From: JAAYYY01 sp964579295
Lineage (GTDB): Bacteria; Chloroflexota; Anaerolineae; Promineifilales; Promineifilaceae
DNA: 64,000 nt
Assembly (NCBI GenBank): GCA_964579295.1
Contig: CAZOGK010000017.1
Location: 1 to 64,000, forward strand
Direction of reading: 5' to 3'
Part shown: piece by piece, positions 17,007 to 26,291 of the stretch
Numbering within the stretch: position 1 is the stretch's first letter
Layout of the letters: each line of letters starts with the position of its first letter
Program-made: the position numbers and the translations under genes
The notes under the pieces: model-generated
Seen by the model: the letters and a program-made list of their open reading frames with translations, nothing else
What the model was told of the DNA's origin: nothing
The model's database searches: none

Positions 17007-17921
17007 TCAACCCTCTTCGCGTTGCAGCTCGACGTCGTCCCACGACGCGGGATCTTCAAGCGGTTCCAGGTGGGTAAAGACGGCGACTCGTGGCAGGGCG
17101 GCGCGTATCTCGCCCTCGATTTCCTCCAGCAGCGTGTGCCCCTTCTGGATGCTCCACTTCCCGGGCGCCTGGATGTGTACGGAGACAAAGCGGCGGGCGC
17201 CGGCGCGGCGGGTGCGCAGCGCGTGATAATGGACGCCGCTAGCCTGATAGCGGTCGAGGACAGCCGTAATGGCCGCTTCCTCTTCGTCGGGAAGCGCCGT
17301 ATCCATCAGGCCCGACAGCGAGCTACGGGTGAGACGAATGCCGGTAAGGGCAATCTGCAGGGCCACGATGATAGCCACAATCGGATCAAGCACCTGCCAG
17401 CCGGTCACTGCCACCGCGCCAACGCCAAGTAAGACCCCGGCCGAAGTCCAGACGTCGCTGAGCAGATGGTGAGCGTTGGCTTCCAGCGTGGCCGATTCGT
17501 GCTCCCGGGCCGCCTGCAGCAGGACGCGAGCGACGGCGAAGTTGAGCGCCGAAGCCAGCACCGCCACGCCCATGCCCACGTCTATTTGTTGCAGCGGCTT
17601 CGGGTGGATCAGACGCTCGCCGGCGGAGACGATGATGGTCACAGCCGCCAGCATGATGAGCCCGCCTTCAAAGCCACTGGAGAGATATTCGGCCTTACTA
17701 TGGCCGTAGGCGTGTTCAGCGTCGGGCGGCTGGGCGGCGACGCTAAGCGAGATGAGCGCGATGATCGCGGCGATGAGATTGACGCCGGATTCGAGCGCGT
17801 CGGAGAGCAGGCCGACGGAACCCGTGAGCACGTAGGCGGTTGCCTTCAGGCCCATCGTGGCCAGCGCCGTGGCGATTGACAACCAGGCAAAGCGTGCGAG
17901 GCCCGGACGTTCGACGCTCAT
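17007..17921 (-). CDS. cation diffusion facilitator (CDF) transporter
   Basis: This 304-residue membrane protein exports divalent metal ions in exchange for protons. It has six predicted helices in residues 10-210 and a cytoplasmic domain after that. The metal-site helix reads LSDALESGVN, and the second site segment is HHLLSDVWTS. The C-terminal domain contains VHYHALRTRRAG. The metal (zinc, iron or manganese) cannot be told. It is divergent from glnA and the two promoters face each other within 115 bases. Confidence 0.93.
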   Translation of the reverse strand: MSVERPGLARFAWLSIATALATMGLKATAYVLTGSVGLLSDALESGVNLIAAIIALISLSVAAQPPDAEHAYGHSKAEYLSSGFEGGLIMLAAVTIIVSAGERLIHPKPLQQIDVGMGVAVLASALNFAVARVLLQAAREHESATLEANAHHLLSDVWTSAGVLLGVGAVAVTGWQVLDPIVAIIVALQIALTGIRLTRSSLSGLMDTALPDEEEAAITAVLDRYQASGVHYHALRTRRAGARRFVSVHIQAPGKWSIQKGHTLLEEIEGEIRAALPRVAVFTHLEPLEDPASWDDVELQREEG

Positions 17922-17944
17922 ATCCTCATTCTATCAGGCTCACG

Positions 17945-17973
17945 TTGGGAAAGCCGCCGGTTCTGCATATAAT
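17945..17973 (+). promoter_or_regulatory. glnA promoter
   Basis: TTGGGA (17945-17950) and TATAAT (17968-17973) are spaced by 17 bases, about 57 bases ahead of the predicted leader end at glnA. The ribosome-binding site GAGGAGGC precedes the ATG. Confidence 0.7.
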
Positions 17974-18036
17974 CCGGCTGGTTCGTATCTTGGCGGGAAT
18001 GCGCCCGCGCTCATGCTGGTTAATTGAGGAGGCACA

Positions 18037-19377
18037 ATGGCCCTGACAGCCGCGCAACAAGAAGTGGTGGAGAAGGCTCGCGAAGACGAGGTCCGCTTCA
18101 TCAATCTGCAGTTCACAGACATCGACGGCACAGTCAAAAGCGTCGGCTTTCCGACGCACCGGCTGGCCGAAACGCTGGAAAAGGGAAGCTGGTTCGACGG
18201 ATCTTCCATCCAGGGATTCGCCCGCATCCACGAGAGTGATATGGTGCTGCGGCCCGATCCGGCCACCTATCAGGTGCTGCCCTGGAAAGCGGCAGAACGG
18301 CGCACGGCGCGCCTCATCTGCGACGTCTACCTGCCCAACGGCGAGCCCTTTCCCGGCGACCCGCGCCGTATCCTGCGCCGCGCCGTCGAGCGCGCCGCGG
18401 AGAAGGGGCTGACCTATAACTGCGGCCCGGAGCTGGAGTTCTTCCTGCTGCAAAAGCGCAACGAAACGCTGCGCCCGGTGCCGCACGACGTGGCCGGCTA
18501 TTTCGACTTCTCGCCGCGCGACCTGGCGGCCGCGGTGCGCGACGATATCGTCGAGGCGCTCTCGGCCATGGGCATCGAGGTGGAGATGGAGCACCACGAG
18601 GTGGCGCCCGGCCAGCACGAAATAGACTTCCGCTACGCCGACGCCCTGGCCGCGGCCGATAACGCCATCACCTTTAAGCAGGCGGTCAAAGCCATTGCCG
18701 CGCGCCACGATGTCTATGCCAGCTTCATGCCCAAGCCGTTCTTTGGGCAGAACGGCAGCGGCATGCACACCCACCAGAGCCTCTTCCACGAGGGCACGAA
18801 CGCCTTCTTCGACGCCGAGGACCAATACAAGCTCTCGCCCATGGCCTACCAGTTCGTCGCCGGCCAGCTGCACCATGCGCGCGCGCTCAGCGCCGTCGTC
18901 GCGCCCACCGTCAACAGCTACAAGCGGCTGGTGCCCGGCTACGAAGCGCCGGTCTACATCTGCTGGGCGCGCATCAACCGGGCGGCCCTCATCCGCATCC
19001 CCAGCTACTCGCCCGGCCGCGAGCAATCGACGCGCGTCGAGCTGCGCTTCCCCGACCCCAGCTGCAACCCCTACCTGGCCTTTGCCGTCATGCTCAGCGC
19101 CGGGCTGGACGGCATCGATAAACAGATGAACCCGCCCGATCCGGTGGAAGAAGACGTTTACCATTTCGACCAGTTGCGGCTGCTGGAATATAACATCGAC
19201 CAGCTTCCCGGCTCCCTGGGCGAGGCGATTGGCGAGCTGGAGAAGGACGAAGTACTCCTGGAGGCGCTCGGCCAGCACACGGCGGAGGTCTTCCTGGAAG
19301 CGAAACGGGCTGAATGGGACGAATATCGCATGCAGGTGTCGGAATGGGAGCTGGACCGCTATCTAGAAACGCTGTGA
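18037..19377 (+). CDS. glnA: glutamine synthetase, type I
   Basis: GlnA makes glutamine from glutamate and ammonia. The 446-residue length and lack of a long C-terminal extension fit the short GSI-alpha class found in Gram-positives and Chloroflexota. Family motifs include FTDIDGTVKSV, DGSSIQGFARIHESDM (the Asp-50-type loop), CGPELEFFLL, the nucleotide-site KPFFGQNGSGMHTHQS and the EAPVYICWARINR segment. The adenylylation-loop tyrosine of the enterobacterial type is not evident. The stop overlaps the GTG start of the lipoprotein gene. Confidence 0.96.
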   Translation: MALTAAQQEVVEKAREDEVRFINLQFTDIDGTVKSVGFPTHRLAETLEKGSWFDGSSIQGFARIHESDMVLRPDPATYQVLPWKAAERRTARLICDVYLPNGEPFPGDPRRILRRAVERAAEKGLTYNCGPELEFFLLQKRNETLRPVPHDVAGYFDFSPRDLAAAVRDDIVEALSAMGIEVEMEHHEVAPGQHEIDFRYADALAAADNAITFKQAVKAIAARHDVYASFMPKPFFGQNGSGMHTHQSLFHEGTNAFFDAEDQYKLSPMAYQFVAGQLHHARALSAVVAPTVNSYKRLVPGYEAPVYICWARINRAALIRIPSYSPGREQSTRVELRFPDPSCNPYLAFAVMLSAGLDGIDKQMNPPDPVEEDVYHFDQLRLLEYNIDQLPGSLGEAIGELEKDEVLLEALGQHTAEVFLEAKRAEWDEYRMQVSEWELDRYLETL

Positions 19378-21254
19378 GCCGTCGCGGCCTGTGGCTGCTG
19401 TTATGGGCGCTGCTGGCCGCCGCACCGGCGCTGGCCTGCCAGCTGGCGACGGAAGCGCTGGTCACGCCCGCGCCCAGCCCGACCTCCTTTGTCACCGCGA
19501 CGGCGACGACGGCGCCGGCCACGGACCCGGTTGGCCTCACGCTGACCGGCTACGACAGCGAGGAGCTGGGGCTGAGCTTCCAATACCCGGCCCACTGGAC
19601 GCTGGACACCAGCGACGACATCCCCATGCTCCTCTCCGGCGACGGCGGCAACGGCGCGGAGGAGGCCACGGTACTCTTCCTGGTGGACGACGCGGCCAAC
19701 ATCGGCGAGGGGCCACTCGACCAGCTCGTGCAGCAGCTTGCCGCCGACCTGGCGCCAGACGGGCAGACGTTGGCCGGCCCGCACCTGCTGGCGATAAACG
19801 GCCAGGAAGCAGCCACCCTGAAGCTGGCGAGCACGGAAGAGGATGGCGCCGCCATCGTGACGACCGTCACCGTCATCCGCCACGAGGGGCGCGCTGTGCT
19901 CATCTCGGCTTCGTCGCCGCAGGCCACGGCCGGCCAGTACGAGGAAGCGCTGGCGGCGGTAACCAGCTCCGTGCGGCTGCGCCCGGCGGCCGGGCCGGCG
20001 CTGGAGGGCGCGCTGCGCTATGGCGATAGCGTGCGCGGGCAGGTGACCGGCCTGCGCGGCTCGGCCTGGCAGTTCCGTGGCCGCACCGGCGACCTGATCG
20101 ACATCCAGGCGACGCCGGTCGACGCCGCGCTGGACGTGACCGTAGACGTACAGGACAGCGCCGGCCGCTCGATCCTCGCCGGCGGCGCCGTCGACGAGGC
20201 GTTCGGCGCCGAGACGATCCGCCGGCTGGAGCTGCCTGCCGACGGCGATTACTTCATTGTCCTGCGTGGCTTTGCCGGCTCGACCGGCGCCTACACGCTG
20301 GCCCTCTCGGCGCAGCCGGCGGGCGCCGACACCGTTCCCGACCAACCCCTGGCCATTGGCGCCAGCTATCACGGGCGGCTGGCGGTCAATGCCGTGGATA
20401 GCTACCCGCTGCCGGAGACGGGCGAGACGCTGAGCCTGGAGGTTATCCCGGACGAGGGGCTGGACGTGGTGCTGGAGGTCGTGGGGCCAGACGGCAGCCT
20501 GGAGGCCAGCGCCGATAGCGGCTTTGCCGGCATGCGCGAGCGGCTGGCGGTGATCGCCGGCGGCGGCGTGGTGCAGGTGCGCGGCTTTGCCGGCGGCAGC
20601 GGCGCCTATACGCTGCAAGTGGAGGTCGGGGCCACTGAAGGCGTGCGCGTCATCGCCGGCCACGAGCTGCAGCCCGGCGACAGCGGCCACGTCTACCCCT
20701 TTGCGGCGGCGGCCGGCGCCGTGGTGACGGCGCAGGTAGAGCCGGACGAGGGGCTGGACGTGGTGATCGACATCTGGAACGATGACGACGGCAGCCTGCA
20801 GGGCACGGTCGACCAGTCGTTTGGCCTGGAGCAGGTCAGCTTTACCGTGCCCGCCGACGGCAACTACTCGCTAGTGGTGCGCGCGCTCGAAGGGCAGGCG
20901 GGCGCCTATGCCATCACCCTGGCCGGCCCGGTCGACGTCATCTTCGAGCTGACCAGCGGCGACGAGGTCAGCGGCGTCTTCGACGCCAGCGCCGCCGTGG
21001 ACTTCCTCATCGCCCTCGACCCTGGCGAAACGGTGCTGCTGACGCTGGCGCCGGATGCGGTCACCGATGCCGTGCTGGAGCTGAGCGACCTGGACGGCAA
21101 CGTGCTTTCCAGCGCGGACGGCTACTTCCCCGGCGGCCCTGAAACCCTGACCTTCACCGCCCCACCGGAAAGCGCGCCGGAGACTCTCTACTTCGTCCGC
21201 GCCAGCGATTATAACGGCAACGCCGGCGGGCGTTTTACGTTGCTGGTTGATTGA
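19374..21254 (+). CDS. lipoprotein with four PPC-like repeats
   Basis: The GTG at 19374 overlaps the glnA stop as GTGA and gives a clear lipoprotein signal (RRGLWLLLWALLAAAPALAC, with Cys as the lipid site). A Thr/Pro linker follows. Residues about 45-190 resemble a PsbP/DUF-type beta domain (LGLSFQYPAHW). Four repeats of about 100 residues follow, each like a pre-peptidase C-terminal beta-sandwich, with recurring cores such as PADGDYFIVLRGF, FAGGSGAYTLQV and PADGNYSLVVRALEG. No catalytic domain is present. It is probably surface-exposed, and its link to glutamine synthetase may be only co-transcription. Confidence 0.85.
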   Translation: MSRRGLWLLLWALLAAAPALACQLATEALVTPAPSPTSFVTATATTAPATDPVGLTLTGYDSEELGLSFQYPAHWTLDTSDDIPMLLSGDGGNGAEEATVLFLVDDAANIGEGPLDQLVQQLAADLAPDGQTLAGPHLLAINGQEAATLKLASTEEDGAAIVTTVTVIRHEGRAVLISASSPQATAGQYEEALAAVTSSVRLRPAAGPALEGALRYGDSVRGQVTGLRGSAWQFRGRTGDLIDIQATPVDAALDVTVDVQDSAGRSILAGGAVDEAFGAETIRRLELPADGDYFIVLRGFAGSTGAYTLALSAQPAGADTVPDQPLAIGASYHGRLAVNAVDSYPLPETGETLSLEVIPDEGLDVVLEVVGPDGSLEASADSGFAGMRERLAVIAGGGVVQVRGFAGGSGAYTLQVEVGATEGVRVIAGHELQPGDSGHVYPFAAAAGAVVTAQVEPDEGLDVVIDIWNDDDGSLQGTVDQSFGLEQVSFTVPADGNYSLVVRALEGQAGAYAITLAGPVDVIFELTSGDEVSGVFDASAAVDFLIALDPGETVLLTLAPDAVTDAVLELSDLDGNVLSSADGYFPGGPETLTFTAPPESAPETLYFVRASDYNGNAGGRFTLLVD

Positions 21255-21266
21255 AGCTCCGTGAGG

Positions 21267-21294
21267 CCTGACAGCTTTTGAAAACCTGTCAGGT
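21267..21294. repeat. palindromic repeat, GACCTGTCAGGTC type
   Basis: CCTGACAG and CTGTCAGG arms enclose CTTTTGAAAAC between the convergent lipoprotein and epimerase genes, touching the epimerase stop codon. It may serve as a shared transcript end. Confidence 0.75.
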
Positions 21295-22322
21295 CAATCG
21301 CCCGTCGCCAGCCGCTGGTACCGCTGCCGGATGGTGGGGATCAGGTATTCCTCAAAGCAGCGCCGGGCGTCATATTCCGGCGCCCAGCCCCAGTCGCGGC
21401 GCGCCGGGTTGTCGTTGAGGTCAGCCGGCCAGCTATCGACAATCCCCTGCCGCTTCTGGTCCGGCGCAAAGGAAATGTCGGCGCCGGGAAATGCGTCCAG
21501 CACCAGGTCGCGGATCTCGGCGGCAGAGACGCTGAAACTGGTAATGTTGTAGACCTCGCGGCTGAGCTGCTCGCGCGGGGCGGCGGCCAGCTGCAGCAGC
21601 GCCTTCACCGCGTCCGGCATCGCCATGAACGGGATGCGCGTGTCTTCGCGCACAAAGCAGCGATAGGGCTTGCCCTGCGCGGCGGCGTGGAGCATCTCCG
21701 GCCCATAATCACTGGTGCCGCCGCTGGGCACCGTGAGCGCGCTGATGAGGCCGGGAAACCGCAGGGCGCGGAAGTCGAGCATCACCGGCCGGTCGGCGGC
21801 CAGCTGGCGGTAGTTGGTGCTGTAGTAGACGCCCAGCATCTCGCCATAGAGCTTGTTGCAGCCGTACATCGTCGTCGGCGTGTTCCAGTCCCACTCGCGC
21901 ACGTGGCTATCGCGCTCTTTCGTCTCCAGGTCGGGCAGGCCATAGGCGGCGATGCTGCTGGGAAAGATGAAGCGCACGCGCCGCCCCTGCCACTCCGACT
22001 GTTCCGCGGCCAGCTTGAGCAGGCGCAGCGTGCCTTCTACGTTGACCCGGTGCGCCAGCTCGGGCGTAAACTCGGCGCGCGTCGAGAGCAGGGCCGCCAG
22101 GTGGAAGATCGTGTCGATTTCGTACTCCGTGACCAGCCGGCCCAGGAGCGAATCGTCCAGGATATCGCCCACCATATGGATAGCCGCGCCCTCCAGCTCC
22201 GCCGGCAGCGGTTTGAGGTCAAGGCTGAGGACATGGGTATCCTGCCTGCGGCACAACGTCTCAATCAGCGCATGGCCGATTTCGCCGGCGCTGCCCGTAA
22301 CCATGATGACTCGTTTGCGCAT
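21294..22322 (-). CDS. NAD-dependent epimerase/dehydratase family protein (threonine dehydrogenase-like)
   Basis: This 342-residue short-chain dehydrogenase has the cofactor motif GSAGEIG at residues 10-16 and the catalytic Tyr and Lys in TMYGCNKLYGE. The segments FRALRFPGLIS, PSGGTSDYGPEM and PFMAMPDAVKA closely resemble the SDR-type L-threonine 3-dehydrogenases and UDP-sugar epimerases related to them. The substrate is uncertain. The gene is followed by a palindromic repeat at its stop. Confidence 0.88.
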   Translation of the reverse strand: MRKRVIMVTGSAGEIGHALIETLCRRQDTHVLSLDLKPLPAELEGAAIHMVGDILDDSLLGRLVTEYEIDTIFHLAALLSTRAEFTPELAHRVNVEGTLRLLKLAAEQSEWQGRRVRFIFPSSIAAYGLPDLETKERDSHVREWDWNTPTTMYGCNKLYGEMLGVYYSTNYRQLAADRPVMLDFRALRFPGLISALTVPSGGTSDYGPEMLHAAAQGKPYRCFVREDTRIPFMAMPDAVKALLQLAAAPREQLSREVYNITSFSVSAAEIRDLVLDAFPGADISFAPDQKRQGIVDSWPADLNDNPARRDWGWAPEYDARRCFEEYLIPTIRQRYQRLATGD

Positions 22323-22348
22323 GGGGTCTGGTCTCCTCTCTAGACAAC

Positions 22349-22405
22349 GTCAGGTTGAAAACCTGACCTACCGTAGCTGGTAGGGGCGGGCATGAAACCC
22401 GCCCC
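22349..22405. repeat. two palindromic repeats
   Basis: GTCAGGTT-gaa-AACCTGAC (22349-22367) is followed by GGGGCGGG-catgaaa-CCCGCCCC (22383-22405). Both families recur in other intergenic spaces of the window. Confidence 0.75.
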
Positions 22406-22552
22406 CCTATCCATCCCGCCGCTGCTCAACACCGTAAGTATAGCCAGACGCGCCCCCGCCCGCCCATGTCAAATAGCACCCATTTTCCCGCGCATCCTCA
22501 TCCCGGCCATGGCCCGGTTGCCAGGGGCCGTTTTCCAGAGACAATCGCTCCC

Positions 22553-23893
22553 ATGAGACAACGCGACATCTTTCTCTTCTGGCTGCCCCTCTTCGCCAGC
22601 TGGCTGCTGATGACGGCGGAAGGGCCCATTGTCAGCGCCGCCATTAACCGGCTGCCCGACGAGGTCATCATGCTCGCCGCGCAGGGCATTGTCGTCAGCC
22701 TGGCGGTTACGATTGAGAGCCCCATCATCAACCTGCTGGCCACGGCCACCGCCCTCGTGCGCGACGACCAGTCGTTCCGCGTCGTGCGCCGCTTCACCAT
22801 CCATTGGGCCATCGCCCTCACCGTCGTCAGCGTGGCCGTGGCCTTCACGCCCCTCTTCGACCTCATCGTCTATCGCTGGCTGCACACACCGGCGGAAATC
22901 GGGCGCTGGGTGCGCCCGGGCATGCAGATTATGACCCTGTGGACGGCGGCCATTGCCTGGCGTCGCTTCCTGCAGGGCGCGCTCATCCAGTTCGGCTACA
23001 CGCGCGTCGTCGCCTGGGGCACGGCGGTACGCCTGCTCGCTTCCGGCGGCGCGGCCATTGGCCTGGCCCTGTGGAGCGGCTGGCCGGGCGTCGCCATCGG
23101 CGCTACCGCGCTCATGGCCGGCGTCATCGCCGAGGCGGCCTACGCCACCGCCGCCGTGCGCCCGCTGCGGCGCAACGAGCTGCACCCAGACCGGACACAG
23201 GAAGACGAGCCGCCGCTGACCTATGGCGAGCTCTTCTGGTTCCACCTGCCGCTGGCAGCGACAGCCCTGCTCACCCTGCTGGCGCAGCCGCTGGTGACGC
23301 TCAGCCTGGCCCGGCTGGACAACCCGACGCTCTCGCTGGCCGCCTGGCCGCTCACCTTCCAGGTGGTGCTGATGGCCCGCGCGGCCGCGATGGCCCTGCC
23401 CGAGGCGGTCATCGCCCTGACGCGCGGCCCGCACAGCCACGGCCCCATTCGCCGCTTCAGCCTGACGCTGGCCGGGCTAAGCGTTGTGGGCATGGGGCTC
23501 TTCGCGCTCACGCCGCTGCTGACCCTCTACCTCTTCCGCCTCCAGGACGCCGACGCGGACGTGGCCGGTCTGGCTGCCTACGGCACGCGCCTCTTCCTGC
23601 TCTATCCGGCTCTCTTCGTCGTCGTCTCCTGGCTGCGCGGGCTGCTCATTCGCAGCCGGGCGACGAGGGCCGTCAACCTGGGCATGGGCATCAACCTGCT
23701 GCTGACGGCCGCCCTGCTCGCCCTCGGCGTCGCCCAGCGCTGGGACGGCATGACGACGGCGGCGGCGGCGCTCTATCTGGCGATAGTCGCCGAGCTGCTC
23801 TTCCTTGCCTGGCGCGTCCGGGCGCGGCTGGGTATCCATCTCTGGGCCGGGCCGGGCCGGCGCTCGCTGCGGCCGGCCGTGGCCGAGGAGTGA
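22553..23893 (+). CDS. MATE/Ank-like multi-helix membrane transporter
   Basis: This protein of 446 residues starts at ATG 22553, directly before the first hydrophobic helix. The frame is open further upstream, but that part is basic and Pro/His-rich with no membrane signal. About twelve membrane helices can be counted in two similar halves. This fits the MOP flippase superfamily, with more resemblance to ANKH-like or MATE-like proteins than to polysaccharide flippases. The substrate is unknown. The metallo-hydrolase gene follows four bases after the stop. Confidence 0.7.
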   Translation: MRQRDIFLFWLPLFASWLLMTAEGPIVSAAINRLPDEVIMLAAQGIVVSLAVTIESPIINLLATATALVRDDQSFRVVRRFTIHWAIALTVVSVAVAFTPLFDLIVYRWLHTPAEIGRWVRPGMQIMTLWTAAIAWRRFLQGALIQFGYTRVVAWGTAVRLLASGGAAIGLALWSGWPGVAIGATALMAGVIAEAAYATAAVRPLRRNELHPDRTQEDEPPLTYGELFWFHLPLAATALLTLLAQPLVTLSLARLDNPTLSLAAWPLTFQVVLMARAAAMALPEAVIALTRGPHSHGPIRRFSLTLAGLSVVGMGLFALTPLLTLYLFRLQDADADVAGLAAYGTRLFLLYPALFVVVSWLRGLLIRSRATRAVNLGMGINLLLTAALLALGVAQRWDGMTTAAAALYLAIVAELLFLAWRVRARLGIHLWAGPGRRSLRPAVAEE

Positions 23894-23897
23894 GCCA

Positions 23898-24554
23898 ATG
23901 ATGGAAATGAAGAATGAAGCCGTGGTGAAATTGCACCTGATGACGCTCGGCCCGCTGCAGACCAACTGCTATCTGGTCGGCTGCGCGGAGACAATGGCCG
24001 CCGCCATCGTCGACCCCGCCTGGGATGGGCCGGCCATTGCGCGCGCGGCTGCCGGCGGCGGCTGGACCATCAGCCACATTCTGATTACCCATGCCCACTT
24101 CGACCACATCGGCGGCCTGGCCGAGCTGAAAGAGGCGACGGGAGCGCCCGTCACGATGCACGCCGAGGCGGCCGACCAGCTGCGTACGGCCGCTCTGGCG
24201 GCCAGGCTATGGGGCTTCCACCTCGACCCGCCGCCCCCGCCGGACCAGTTCATCGCCGCAGGCGAGACAGTGGCCGTCGGCCGCCTGCGGCTGGAAGTGC
24301 TATACACGCCGGGCCACGCGCCGGGCCATGTCAGCTTCTACCTGCGCGAGCACGGCGCGCTCTTCGACGGCGACGTGCTATTCCAGCAGGGCATCGGCCG
24401 CACCGACCTGCCCGGCGGCGACTACGCGCTGCTCATGCGCACCATCCACGAGCAAATCCTGACCCTGCCGGACGACACCGCCGTCTATCCCGGCCACGGC
24501 CCGCCGACGACGGTGGGGGAAGAGCGCCGGCTGAACCCGTGGCTGCAGGAGTAG
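23898..24554 (+). CDS. metallo-beta-lactamase fold hydrolase, glyoxalase II-like
   Basis: This 218-residue protein carries the metal-binding THAHFDHIGG motif, then TPGHAPGHVSF, FDGDVLFQQGIGRTD and the C-terminal PGHGPPTTVGEERRLNPW. The last motif is typical of the bacterial YcbL-type glyoxalase II-like enzymes. It should bind two metal ions and act in the cytoplasm on a thioester. It starts four bases after the transporter stop, so the two are probably one unit. Confidence 0.92.
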   Translation: MMEMKNEAVVKLHLMTLGPLQTNCYLVGCAETMAAAIVDPAWDGPAIARAAAGGGWTISHILITHAHFDHIGGLAELKEATGAPVTMHAEAADQLRTAALAARLWGFHLDPPPPPDQFIAAGETVAVGRLRLEVLYTPGHAPGHVSFYLREHGALFDGDVLFQQGIGRTDLPGGDYALLMRTIHEQILTLPDDTAVYPGHGPPTTVGEERRLNPWLQE

Positions 24555-24560
24555 AATAGC

Positions 24561-24616
24561 AAATTACAGATGGCAAATTGCGAATTGCCATTTGCAGTTT
24601 GCAATTTGCCATTTCC
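24561..24616. repeat. 7-base periodic array with inverted halves
   Basis: The sequence parses into AAATTAC, AGATGGC, AAATTGC, GAATTGC, CATTTGC, AGTTTGC, AATTTGC, CATTTCC. The halves are inverted: GGCAAATTGC at 24572 pairs with GCAATTTGCC at 24601. It fills the space between two convergent genes and is much richer in A and T than either. Confidence 0.7.
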
Positions 24617-24623
24617 GCCCGCG

Positions 24624-25985
24624 TCAACCGGCGGGCGGTGCGGGGCTCGCCGTGGGCGTCGGCGTCGGCGTGGGGATGGCGCCCAGCCAGCTCAGGCGCG
24701 CCGCATCGCCGGGGCGGCCGCCAAAGGTGTAGATGAGGCCGCCGTCGGCGCGCTGCCCGGTTACCCGCACCACGCTGACGCGCCACTCGAACGCATGCAC
24801 CACCTCCTGCTGCGGCCGCCAGCCTGAGGGCACGCGGAACGAGGTCTGCCGCGTGAAGCCGCGGTACGGGTGCAGGCCCGCCTCACTCAGGTTGGTCATC
24901 TCCACCATATACCACTCGTCCGGCTCCAGATCCTTGCTGGCGACCCACTGCAGCGCCAGCGGCCGCAACGGGTCGACCGTCGTGCCCGAGGGCGGATAGA
25001 GCGGGCGCGGGCCGGTGGGGAAGCCAGTCGGCTGCGGCGTCGGCGAAGGGCCGGGCGTCGGCGGCAGCACGTCGCCGTGGATCACTTCCGGGATGCAGAT
25101 GGTGTCGCCCGGCTGCACAATCGACTGCTCCGACAGCCGGTTGACGCGCATCAGTAGCTCCATGTTGATATTCTCGCGCGCCGCAATGGCCGAGATGGCG
25201 TCGCCGGCGGCAATCTCCACCCGGCGGCAGTCGCGCGGGTCGGCAATGACCAGCTCGCCGTTAATCTCCACCGCAATCGGCTCCAGCGGCGGCGTGGCCG
25301 TGGGCCAGGGCACCTGCAGCGTCTGGCCCGACTGGATGGGCGACTCTACCGAGAAATCGTTGAGCGCGGCAATGCTGTCCATCGAGACGTTGTAGGCAAA
25401 GCTGAGGCCGAAGAGCGTCTCGCCTTCGGCCACCGTATGCGTGCGCGGCGGCTGCTCGGTGGGCGTCGCCGGCGGCGTGTTGCTCGGCTCCGGCGTCGCC
25501 GAGGGCGGCGGCGTCTCGGTCGGCGGCAGCGTCACGGTGGGCGTAAAGCTTGGCGTGGGCGGTATGGGCGTCAGCGTCGGCAGCAGCGCCAGCTCCACCG
25601 GCCCGCCATACTGCAGAATGGCGCCGCCAAGATAGGCGGTGATGATAAAGACGACGGCCGTCATCCAGAAGACAATCTTCGACTGCCGCTCGTGGACCAC
25701 GGATTCGACGACGCCATCGGGCAGGGGCGGCTCAAGTTCGAGACCTGACGGGTCCTGGAGACCGGTCGGCTCTGGCGGCGGCTCACGTTCGAGACCTGTC
25801 AGGTCGGGTGGTTGTTCCTCTTGGCGAGTTGTCAGCTCTGGCAGCGTCTGCGGTTCGTCTTGGAGACCTGTCAGGTCCGGCTCCGTGGGGAGCACGTAGC
25901 CGCACATCAGGCAGCGCTGCGCACCCGCAGGCAGGCGGCTGTCACAGTCTGGGCAGCGCTGTTCCGTGTCGTTTGCTGGGCTCAT
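24624..25985 (-). CDS. zinc-ribbon, single-pass membrane protein with two LysM domains
   Basis: The 453-residue protein begins with a four-Cys zinc ribbon (CPDCDSRLPAGAQRCLMCGY). A repeat-bearing acidic linker follows (residues 35-95), then one membrane helix (about 104-125) and a Thr/Pro linker. Two LysM domains (HTVAEGETLFGLSFAYNV near 185 and VEIAAGDAISAIAARENINM near 255) and a C-terminal beta domain complete it. LysM domains bind peptidoglycan or other N-acetylglucosamine polymers. The acidic linker contains peptide repeats DLTGLQDEP, DLTGLEREP and PTGLQDPS. They are encoded by copies of the palindrome that is otherwise intergenic. Confidence 0.85.
   Translation of the reverse strand: MSPANDTEQRCPDCDSRLPAGAQRCLMCGYVLPTEPDLTGLQDEPQTLPELTTRQEEQPPDLTGLEREPPPEPTGLQDPSGLELEPPLPDGVVESVVHERQSKIVFWMTAVVFIITAYLGGAILQYGGPVELALLPTLTPIPPTPSFTPTVTLPPTETPPPSATPEPSNTPPATPTEQPPRTHTVAEGETLFGLSFAYNVSMDSIAALNDFSVESPIQSGQTLQVPWPTATPPLEPIAVEINGELVIADPRDCRRVEIAAGDAISAIAARENINMELLMRVNRLSEQSIVQPGDTICIPEVIHGDVLPPTPGPSPTPQPTGFPTGPRPLYPPSGTTVDPLRPLALQWVASKDLEPDEWYMVEMTNLSEAGLHPYRGFTRQTSFRVPSGWRPQQEVVHAFEWRVSVVRVTGQRADGGLIYTFGGRPGDAARLSWLGAIPTPTPTPTASPAPPAG
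25742..25877. repeat. palindromic repeat copies inside a coding sequence
   Basis: GACCTGTCAGGTC occurs at 25793-25805 and 25865-25877, and the variant GACCTGACGGGTC at 25742-25754. All lie in the same reading phase of the zinc-ribbon/LysM gene, where each encodes Asp-Leu-Thr-Gly or Asp-Pro-Ser-Gly. Confidence 0.8.
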
Positions 25986-26032
25986 AAGCTCTTCTGACCT
26001 GCCGGGAAGCCGCGGCTTCCGGGGCGACGGGC

Positions 26033-26060
26033 ATTATAGCACCCCGGCCGGCCCGTACAA
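26033..26060 (-). promoter_or_regulatory. promoter of the zinc-ribbon/LysM gene
   Basis: On the minus strand TTGTAC (26060-26055) and TATAAT (26038-26033) are spaced by 16 bases. Confidence 0.6.
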
Positions 26061-26263
26061 CCACTCCTCTACTACGGCTCAGGCAAGGGAGCCGGCCCGT
26101 CTCATGGCGCCCTCATACCACCAGGCAAACAAACGCCAATCAGATGATAGTTGCGTACTATTCTGTATACGCGAGCGCCCACGGCCCGCCTGGCGGTTAC
26201 AAGAGGGGTGCGCATGGTCGAGGAGCCGCCTGCCTTCTCTCGAAGTGGCGCTATCCAGGAATA

Positions 26264-26291
26264 TTGCCATTGCACCCAAACAAAGTATAAT
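26264..26291 (+). promoter_or_regulatory. promoter of the S1-domain gene
   Basis: TTGCCA (26264-26269) and TATAAT (26286-26291) are spaced by 16 bases, about 52 bases before the predicted end of the leader at ATG 26351. Confidence 0.7.

Noticed and set aside
26079..26279. Small minus-strand frame of 66 residues in the divergent spacer
   Set aside because: It has no ribosome-binding site, no recognisable motif, and overlaps the region expected to hold promoters.
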